Source: Levilactobacillus tongjiangensis
Lineage (GTDB): Bacteria; Bacillota; Bacilli; Lactobacillales; Lactobacillaceae
Length of the DNA: 38,562 bases
NCBI RefSeq assembly: GCF_003946345.1
Contig: NZ_RHNY01000021.1
Coordinates: forward strand, 1 to 38,562
Direction of reading: 5' to 3'
Shown: positions 32,686-38,562 of the stretch, in pieces
How the letters are laid out: the number at the start of each line of letters is the position of its first letter
How positions within the stretch are numbered: position 1 is the first letter of the stretch
The notes under the pieces: generated by a model
Told to the model about the DNA's origin: nothing
Databases searched by the model: none
Seen by the model: only the letters and a program-made list of their open reading frames with translations
Position numbers and translations under genes: made by a program

Positions 32686-32707
32686 AAAAGCAGGATTTCT
32701 ATCCTGC
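32686..32707 (-). terminator. Terminator of the FAD lactate dehydrogenase gene
   Basis: GCAGGAT (32690-32696) pairs perfectly with ATCCTGC (32701-32707), with TTTT following on the minus strand. Confidence 0.75.
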
Positions 32708-32735
32708 CTTTCGTCGGCCCACACCATTCGCAAGT

Positions 32736-34130
32736 TTAATCGATTTTACGCTTAGGGTTTAAGAGGTTCATTGGGTCGAACAATGTCTTGACCTGGTGCT
32801 GTAACATATCCACAGTTTCACCAAGTTCAGGATTGTTCCACTGGTTCTTCAACATCCCCACGGCATGTTCACCGGAAATAGTGCCACCCAGTTCCAACGT
32901 CTTCCAGAAGGTCTGCCGTAAGGCCTCAATAACCACTTCAGGAACCTCGTCTTCGTCCTTGGACCAAGTAAAGGTTGGGTGCACGTTCCCGTCACCAGCG
33001 TGACCGGCCGTGTAGATCTTAATTCCCAACTTCTTGCCCAATTCCTGAAGATAATCCATCATTGGCGCCAGCTTAGACAGCGGCATTGCCATATCTTCCA
33101 TCAAGTGATTGTTGCCGGAGAAGACGGCTGGTAACATATCCTGCCGGAGCTTTTCCAGAGCAGCCTGTTCGTCAGGATCGGTCGTCACCTGAACGTGTTG
33201 CCCATTGTACTTAGCCAGCAAATCGTTCAGAACACCAACGCTTTCGTCACTGCTACCATCCAACCGGAAAATTAACATGGAGCCACTATTTTCAGCGTAA
33301 TGTGTGCCTTCGAAGCGGTCCAGCGCGATAACCGTATTTCCATCTAGGGCTTCCAGCATCGTTGGGTAAACCCCCGACATCCGAATGGCTGAAACACCCT
33401 TTGCCAAGGCACTCATGTCATCGAAGAAGGCCACTCCCATGACAGACTTGCCCAGTGGAATTGGCATTAGCTTAACTGTGACTTCAAAAACGATTCCTAA
33501 GGTCCCTTCAGATCCCACGAAGAGTTGCGTCAGGTCATACCCGAAAGCCTGTTTCAACGTCCGGCCACCAAGTTTCACAACGCGACCATCTGCTAAGACG
33601 GCTTTCAAGCCTAAAACGTTGTCCTTAGTTGCACCAAACCGCACAGTACTCATCCCACCAGCATTGGTTGAAACGTTCCCACCGATAGATGAAAATGGCT
33701 TAGAGCCTGGATCTGGTGCGTAGAACAAGCCCTCTTTACGAGCAGCCTTATCCAAATCACCGTTAACGACCCCGGGTTGAACAACAGCCACGGAATCTTC
33801 CTTGCTGAGTTCCAGAATCTGGTTCATCTTACGCGTCGACAGAATGATGGCCCCATCGATTCCGTCAGAGCCAATCACCGTGCTACTAAATGTCGTTTGT
33901 GGAATGACCGCAATGTGAAATTTTCGAGCTGCCCGTAAGACACCCTGAATGTCCTCAACACTGGCAACTTCCACAAATGCCCGTGCCAGTCCAGTCTCTC
34001 CACCCGAGGCGTTGGGGTTGAAGGATTGCTTCTTCAACGTTGCCTCGTCGGTGTGAACCGTTCCGTCCTTGACCTGGTCTTGGAGGTAACTCAAAATATC
34101 TTCGTCAGAGTATGCACTAAATACTGTCAT
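32736..34130 (-). CDS. FAD-linked D-lactate dehydrogenase / glycolate-oxidase-like (GlcD family)
   Basis: A 464-residue flavoenzyme oxidising a D-2-hydroxy acid, most likely D-lactate, to pyruvate with a quinone or other acceptor. The FAD (PCMH) domain has VVQPGVVNGDLDKAA, the PDPGS and GGNVSTNAGG loops and GSEGTLGIV; the C-terminal substrate domain has HAGDGNVHP (His-rich, metal or lactate site) and GTISGEHAVG. The ATG at 34130 follows GAAGG. It is single-gene. With Pox, Ndh and Nox it fits aerobic use of lactate, although glycolate is a possible substrate. Confidence 0.92.
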   Translation of the reverse strand: MTVFSAYSDEDILSYLQDQVKDGTVHTDEATLKKQSFNPNASGGETGLARAFVEVASVEDIQGVLRAARKFHIAVIPQTTFSSTVIGSDGIDGAIILSTRKMNQILELSKEDSVAVVQPGVVNGDLDKAARKEGLFYAPDPGSKPFSSIGGNVSTNAGGMSTVRFGATKDNVLGLKAVLADGRVVKLGGRTLKQAFGYDLTQLFVGSEGTLGIVFEVTVKLMPIPLGKSVMGVAFFDDMSALAKGVSAIRMSGVYPTMLEALDGNTVIALDRFEGTHYAENSGSMLIFRLDGSSDESVGVLNDLLAKYNGQHVQVTTDPDEQAALEKLRQDMLPAVFSGNNHLMEDMAMPLSKLAPMMDYLQELGKKLGIKIYTAGHAGDGNVHPTFTWSKDEDEVPEVVIEALRQTFWKTLELGGTISGEHAVGMLKNQWNNPELGETVDMLQHQVKTLFDPMNLLNPKRKID

Positions 34131-34383
34131 GGTACCGGCCTTCTTTTCTCAAAATTAAGTTTGCACGATCAGTGTAACACGTAATTTTTAAAAGTACAGG
34201 CTAAGTACTTTCAATCCGCGAGTCCGAACCAACTGGAGCGACCATTTTATCCAACTCTGGCTGCACTGATTTCATTGTGAATAATAAATAACATTGAAAG
34301 ATACACTATCTAAGCTCAACCAACCCCGATAGGACCCAACGACTGACACAGTCACGCCCATTCTATAGCCACCGGCCAACGGC

Positions 34384-34567
34384 GCCTCTGGCTGGCAGAG
34401 ATGGGGTCGGCTGTGTCGGTGGTCTTAGCTCGATGATTTTATCGAGGTTAGAACACGGGACGAGCTTGGAAACTCGGTGGTTTTCCGAGGTTTCAAGTCG
34501 AGGAGTAAGACCGCCCTTTGGCTTGCTCCGGTCCCCACAGCAGTCGCCGTCCCTGCCAGCCAGAGGC
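34384..34567 (+). repeat. Structured intergenic repeat, copy A3
   Basis: A perfect 15-bp outer stem, 34384-34398 with 34553-34567, quite unlike the outer stem of A2. Inside are CTCGAT/ATCGAG, a 13-position hairpin CTTGGAAACTCGG/CCGAGGTTTCAAG with 12 pairs and a TGGTTTT loop, and GGAGTAAG/CTTGCTCC (8 bp) bearing the family loop at 34510-34521. The ORF at 34433-34630 across it is a chance frame. Confidence 0.82.
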
Positions 34568-34592
34568 CTCCTATTAAATAAAAAAGGGCAAC

Positions 34593-34622
34593 AAAAAAGG
34601 GCCCAAGCGCTGTCTTGGGTCC
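34593..34622 (-). terminator. Terminator downstream of the ABC operon
   Basis: GGGCCCAAG (34599-34607) pairs with CTTGGGTCC (34614-34622), one G-U, followed on the minus strand by six T. Confidence 0.8.
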
Positions 34623-34780
34623 TTTCGTGAAAACTAATCGCTTATCAAATGATGTAGTTTTTTAAAGACGTATCAAATAAGCATTATTGATGCTCACGAG
34701 ATTATCATACGCCTCAATTTATCAAAGTTCAATAATTTTTATCTTAACGAATGTATAACTATTTTGTGAAAATTAACACG

Positions 34781-34817
34781 AAATCGGATAAATCTTACTA
34801 GTTAATTTATCCGATTT
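34781..34817. other. Perfect 13-bp hairpin just after the ABC operon
   Basis: AAATCGGATAAAT (34781-34793) pairs exactly with 34805-34817. It is the nearest hairpin to the ATPase stop and may act as terminator or 3' stabiliser; no long T-run follows on the minus strand. Confidence 0.55.
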
Positions 34818-34877
34818 TACCTGAATTTGCAAGAAAAAGCACCGGGAAACTCTCGCAGTAGTTATCCGGCGATTCCT

Positions 34878-35537
34878 TTAGGCTAGCTCTACAAACTGTT
34901 TATTCTCTAACCGAAATTGGTGGTCACACTGACTGGCAACGTCTGGCTCGTGGGTCACGATAATGACACATTTACCTTGCTCATGTGCAATCTTTTGGAA
35001 CTGTTGAATGACTTCTTTCGTATTATCTTCGTCTAAATTTCCGGTCGGTTCATCAGCCACGACCAGTTTTGCATCGCAACACATCGTCCGCGCAATAGCC
35101 ACCCGTTGTTGCTGGCCTCCCGAGAGGTGTTGGACGTTGCGTTCGGCTAAATCAGTACTAATACCCAAGTCGCTTAACACCTGCCGGGCATAGGCTTTAT
35201 CACCGGCGTGCGCCGCGTCCGTAATCGCCATCGCCGTGAGCAAGTTATTTAACGGCGACATATAGGTAAAGAGGTTGTAGGCCTGAAATACAATGGAGAC
35301 ATCGTGGCGGCGAAAGTTGGTCAAGCCAATCTGTTTCAGAGAACGCTCATTTAATTTAATATCCCCCTCCTTGGGCTGGTCCAACCCAGCAATCAACGAT
35401 AGAAACGTCGTCTTTCCTGATCCAGAATGACCAAGAATGGCGTAGGACTGACCAGCATCAAATTCCAGATCAATCCCTTGAAACAGTGGCTGGTCCTTAT
35501 CCTGATACCAGTAACCCAAACCTTCTGTTTTTAACAT
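34878..35537 (-). CDS. ABC transporter ATP-binding protein (MacB/LolD type)
   Basis: The 219-residue ATPase energises the FtsX/MacB-like permease encoded just upstream. Walker A GHSGSGKT (36-43), Q-loop Q85, signature LSGGQ (138-142), Walker B VVADEP (159-164) and switch H196 are all intact. ATG 35537 is 7 nt after AAGGAGG; ATG 35543 is only 1 nt from it. It starts 12 nt after the permease stop, so the two are co-transcribed. This type usually exports peptides, lipids or antimicrobials, or senses them with a two-component system; no such system is adjacent. Confidence 0.94.
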   Translation of the reverse strand: MLKTEGLGYWYQDKDQPLFQGIDLEFDAGQSYAILGHSGSGKTTFLSLIAGLDQPKEGDIKLNERSLKQIGLTNFRRHDVSIVFQAYNLFTYMSPLNNLLTAMAITDAAHAGDKAYARQVLSDLGISTDLAERNVQHLSGGQQQRVAIARTMCCDAKLVVADEPTGNLDEDNTKEVIQQFQKIAHEQGKCVIIVTHEPDVASQCDHQFRLENKQFVELA

Positions 35538-35549
35538 ATGCATTCCTCC

Positions 35550-36995
35550 TTAAGAAATCAAAACTTTCTTCGGCTCTAGTCGGAGGATTCCGCCAGAAGC
35601 AATCATGATCGATAGGAACGTAATGGCTAAGCCAAAACCACCCAGTTCAGCCAGGTTAACGGCGCTCACTGTCACCGCTATTTTCATGTCAGTTGCCTGC
35701 TTAGCCATTTGGCCAGTACTACCAGGACCACCACTGCCACCATTGCCGCTAGGTTCGCCACCGCCAGGTTGACCGGTACCGCTACTTGTTGTCTGCGTGG
35801 TGGTTGCACTCTGCGAGACTAACTGAGACCCTAACTGGTTGCCGACAAACTTGCCACCAACACCGGCAATTGCCACTGCCACCACAATAACCATCAGCAT
35901 TTCCGTAAAGAATTGGGCAATAATCTTCCACCGAGCTTCACCTAGAGACAGCAACACGCCAATTTCAAAGCGACGTTCCCGAATCGTTAAGATGACGATC
36001 AGTGCCAGAATAATGGTTCCCGCGATGGCTACCAACCAAACGATTTTATTGGCAAATCCTTCTACGTTGTCCATGGATGCCTTAACCGTTTGGTAGCTTG
36101 CATCGTCAGTACTCAGCGAATACTTGCTGGTATTGATCAACTTCTTACCCGCGGTCTTGACGCTGCTGACCTTAGCGGGATTGCTGACATTAAAGGTCAC
36201 GGAGTCAGCTGTGCCGGCATACTTACTGCCCTTAAAGGTGTTGGCCAAGGTGTACGACGTGTACATTGTGTTGGCCGGGTCCGTGCTCATTGGACTGGCG
36301 TTACTGGAACTCGTAGAACTGGCCTTGTAGATTCCAACGACTTTTAATTTGACCTTATCCTTGTCGCCAGTGGCTTCCTTAACGGTAAGCGTATCGCCCA
36401 CCGTCAAATTATTCTGACTCGCTAAGTCCTTTTCGACCACAACGTTGTTCGTATTCTTATCCGCCGCAGTAATACCCCGGCCCTTGGTAATTTTGCTCTG
36501 TTTGTTGCTAAAACCAGTGGTCAAGCTCGTTGCCGTGACCCCGTCGATTTGCGTGTCACCCGTGCTAGTCGCCGACTTCATGCCACCAGGACCGCCGCTG
36601 TTACTACTCCCCATCCCCGTGCTTGTGGAAACAGTCTCGTAGGAACTGGCATTAACTGAGGTACTACTTGTGACGCTGTAACTACTGATATTGCTAAGCT
36701 GAGCCACCTTAACTGCATCACTCAGCTTCACTGGTGTCAGTGTCATCTTGGGTCGGCTTGACTTACTGCTGGTCGTACGACTCTGCATTTTCTTAAAAGC
36801 TGCCTGCCGGTTCGCCGACAACGTGACAGTCGCACCGACGTCCGCCTTTGCTTGACTGGTCGCCTTGACCGCCGCACTTCGAATCAATAATCCTGCCAAG
36901 ACAAACATTAAGATGGCGGATGAGACTAGGATCAGTAAAACTGACCGCCCCTTCTTCGCCCACACGTTTAACCAGGCCCGTTTGAAAAAATTCAT
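35550..36995 (-). CDS. ABC transporter permease (MacB/FtsX type) with Ser/Thr-rich outer domain
   Basis: The 481-residue permease is first in the operon. Helix 1 (about 16-38) is followed by an extracellular MacB-PCD domain (39-310) very rich in Ser, Thr and Lys, then helices at about 317-338, 365-382 and 452-470 with the FtsX cytoplasmic segment RERRFEIGVLLSLGEARWKI. The last outer loop (about 395-430) is a flexible Gly/Ser/Pro/Thr linker, unusually long for the family. ATG 36995 follows GGAGGCG; ATG 37010 overlaps that site. The substrate is unknown. Confidence 0.92.
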   Translation of the reverse strand: MNFFKRAWLNVWAKKGRSVLLILVSSAILMFVLAGLLIRSAAVKATSQAKADVGATVTLSANRQAAFKKMQSRTTSSKSSRPKMTLTPVKLSDAVKVAQLSNISSYSVTSSTSVNASSYETVSTSTGMGSSNSGGPGGMKSATSTGDTQIDGVTATSLTTGFSNKQSKITKGRGITAADKNTNNVVVEKDLASQNNLTVGDTLTVKEATGDKDKVKLKVVGIYKASSTSSSNASPMSTDPANTMYTSYTLANTFKGSKYAGTADSVTFNVSNPAKVSSVKTAGKKLINTSKYSLSTDDASYQTVKASMDNVEGFANKIVWLVAIAGTIILALIVILTIRERRFEIGVLLSLGEARWKIIAQFFTEMLMVIVVAVAIAGVGGKFVGNQLGSQLVSQSATTTQTTSSGTGQPGGGEPSGNGGSGGPGSTGQMAKQATDMKIAVTVSAVNLAELGGFGLAITFLSIMIASGGILRLEPKKVLIS

Positions 36996-37102
36996 TGGGG
37001 TCGCCTCCATTTCATAACATGTCGTTGATTATGGCAAACCGGACTTGTCGGAAACTTAAAGTTGCGACCAACGCCACGTAAATTAAGCAATTCGCCAGTA
37101 AC

Positions 37103-37132
37103 AAAAAAGCGACGAACCCCCGCGGGTCCGCC
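37103..37132 (-). terminator. Terminator of the AI-2E-family gene
   Basis: GACGAACCC (37111-37119) pairs with GGGTCCGCC (37124-37132), two G-U, followed on the minus strand by six T. Confidence 0.82.
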
Positions 37133-37175
37133 GTTTGACAGATGCTTTTGAATTTATAGTGTCATTAATAAATCG

Positions 37176-38345
37176 TTAAGGCTCAAACTCGTCTGGCGGT
37201 AAAACATCCGGATAAAGCGACGAGAATTCCTGATACCAGGTGAAGCCAGTCGTGGCCAATACCTTGAGGACCGCAAAACCAGGCACACCGAAAATCACAC
37301 CAACTAATCCGAACATCTTACCGGCTGCCAGTAACACGAAAACAATGGTAATGGGATGCATTGCCAAGCTATTCCCCATGATTAGCGGCGATAGGACTTG
37401 AGTTTCCAAGACCCATTCGATCAGATAGACGATGACCACACCCAATAGCATCGACGGGCTAGTGACCACCCCGATAATCAGTGCTGGCACCAACGCAATG
37501 GCCGACCCGAAGTACGGAATCAAGTTTAACGGCCCTGCTAATAATCCAATCAACAGTGCGTAACGAAGACCAATAATGGAATACCCCGTTGTAAAGATGA
37601 TCATGACACACAACGCCACGGTCAGTTGCCCGCGCACGTAAGAACTAACCTTCACGTTCATCTGGTCTAACATCACGATGAATCGGTCACGGTAAGCGGT
37701 TGGGACGACCTGACTCACAAATTTAGGGAACCGGGAACCGTCCTTCAACATGAAGAATAGAACCAACGGTGCCGTGATAATCGTAATGATCCAATCAGAA
37801 ACCGTGGTGACCACGTTCCCCAAAGAGCTCAGAGTCCCTGTCAACAGGTTCAAGCCCCGCTTAGAGAAGTAGGTGGTCACCCGTTCGTTGATATCAGCCA
37901 GATTTTTAGTCGACAACCAGTGGTGTTCCTGGTTCAAATGATTGATATTGCGCAGCATATCGTTGGCAAACTGAGGTAACGCCCCAATCGCCCCGGCGGT
38001 TTGTCGGGCTAAGAACGGAATCAGATTTAGAAAAATCAGGACAATGACGGCCGCTGTGAGGACCATCGCCGTAGCAATGGCGACCCCCTGCCGCATGTGC
38101 CAGTGCCGCTCCATGAAGTGAACGAACGGGTCTAACACGTAGAACAGGATTCCCGCCACCACAATGGCTGGCATGGCAATGCCGATAAACTTCCACAGCG
38201 GATCAAGTAGTCCCGCGTTCTGAACGATTTCATTGATTACCAATAAGAATAGAAAAATATTTAATAGCAGAATCGTAATATGATTGTTTAAAAATCGCTT
38301 ATAGAACCAGGAGAATCCCGATTCAGGCTGACGCAAATTATTCAA
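37176..38345 (-). CDS. AI-2E family (PerM/YdiK-like) membrane transporter
   Basis: A membrane protein with about eight helices of the AI-2E (UPF0118) family. Members have been linked to AI-2 release or Na+/H+ exchange; the role here is open. The family pattern is visible: the N-terminal helices, FFMLKDGSRFPKFV, the YVRGQLTVALCVMII segment, LLAGPLNLIPYFGSAIALVPALIIG, and MGNSLAMHPITIVFVLLAAGKMFGLVGVIFGVPGFA. The best start is TTG 38345 (390 codons), 5 nt after GGGAGGGG; upstream frames from 38441 begin with another TTG and lack a ribosome site. Confidence 0.9.
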   Translation of the reverse strand: MNNLRQPESGFSWFYKRFLNNHITILLLNIFLFLLVINEIVQNAGLLDPLWKFIGIAMPAIVVAGILFYVLDPFVHFMERHWHMRQGVAIATAMVLTAAVIVLIFLNLIPFLARQTAGAIGALPQFANDMLRNINHLNQEHHWLSTKNLADINERVTTYFSKRGLNLLTGTLSSLGNVVTTVSDWIITIITAPLVLFFMLKDGSRFPKFVSQVVPTAYRDRFIVMLDQMNVKVSSYVRGQLTVALCVMIIFTTGYSIIGLRYALLIGLLAGPLNLIPYFGSAIALVPALIIGVVTSPSMLLGVVIVYLIEWVLETQVLSPLIMGNSLAMHPITIVFVLLAAGKMFGLVGVIFGVPGFAVLKVLATTGFTWYQEFSSLYPDVLPPDEFEP

Positions 38346-38495
38346 TGCGACCCCTCCCATAAGTTTGCATAGCTTTAGTTTAAGGCTGGTTGGGGCTGGT
38401 GACCAGTCTTTTTTAAAGTTGGACTTAATTGTCTCCAACAATTAAGTCATTTCATAAGGCAAATTCTATAATTAATCCGAACAGAAATTAAAAAG

Positions 38496-38562
38496 CCCAA
38501 AGCAATCACTTACAATGGTAGTAGCTAATTCCAACCAATATAGGGAGTGATTACTTTGGGTA
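38496..38562 (+). other. Inverted repeat and possible start of a gene cut by the window end
   Basis: CCCAAAGCAATCACT (38496-38510) and AGTGATTACTTTGGG (38546-38560) are inverted with one mismatch. Within the right arm, GGGAGTG is followed 6 nt later by TTG GGT A at the edge. This could be a hairpin over the start of a plus-strand gene, or the end of a mobile element. Only three codons are visible, so nothing can be assigned. Confidence 0.3.

Noticed and set aside
1-38562. CRISPR arrays, tRNA or rRNA genes, prophage or insertion sequences
   Set aside because: No regular direct repeats with spacers, no tRNA cloverleaf with T-loop, no rRNA-like sequence and no transposase or integrase were seen.

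Overview
The window looks like chromosomal DNA of a low-to-mid GC lactic acid bacterium of the Lactobacillaceae. Levilactobacillus or a close relative is my best guess from the protein sequences, but that is inference. The gene set fits: LuxS, an LCP cell-wall protein, paired FluC channels, NADH oxidase, pyruvate oxidase, type-II NADH dehydrogenase, an FAD D-lactate dehydrogenase, an Nramp Mn transporter and PnuC. There is no phage, rRNA, tRNA, CRISPR array or recognisable transposase. Most genes are single-gene or two-gene units on the minus strand, closed by clear intrinsic terminators.

Layout. 1-1640: luxS inside a cluster of intergenic repeats, then an LCP gene (+). 2690-6460: a small membrane protein, two overlapping FluC genes, a trxA-cstR-like operon with a palindromic operator, and an NADH oxidase. 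6460-9975: DedA, DegV and two gene-poor stretches that end in plus-strand terminators with no gene before them. 9975-12335: mntH and a GNAT acetyltransferase (both +). 12565-16520: SDR, aldehyde dehydrogenase, TetR regulator and Ogt. 16840-20080: type-II NADH dehydrogenase, an inverted pair of repeats, an NAD(P)-binding protein and another repeat. 20080-22950: a small secreted protein divergent from an OmpR/histidine kinase pair, then a small conserved-looking protein. 23130-30510: membrane protein, MarR-MFS efflux unit, pyruvate oxidase, CorA, PnuC and a second MarR. 30700-38440: GH13 glucosidase with a cre site, FAD D-lactate dehydrogenase, an ABC efflux-type pair and an AI-2E-family membrane protein. 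A possible gene start lies at the very end.

Shared themes. Several genes handle redox and oxygen: Nox, Ndh, Pox, FAD-LDH, thioredoxin, a CstR-like persulfide-type sensor, and Mn import, which lactobacilli use against superoxide. They are spread over separate transcription units, so the link is functional inference and not an operon.

The most interesting feature is a family of eight intergenic elements of about 150-220 bp. Their outer stems are long but differ in sequence from copy to copy, and they enclose hairpins, one of which has a nearly constant loop (ACCGCYCTTTGG). Stems change while pairing is kept, which points to selection on a folded RNA or single-stranded DNA. A second, unrelated repeat family (three copies) starts with a terminator-like hairpin.
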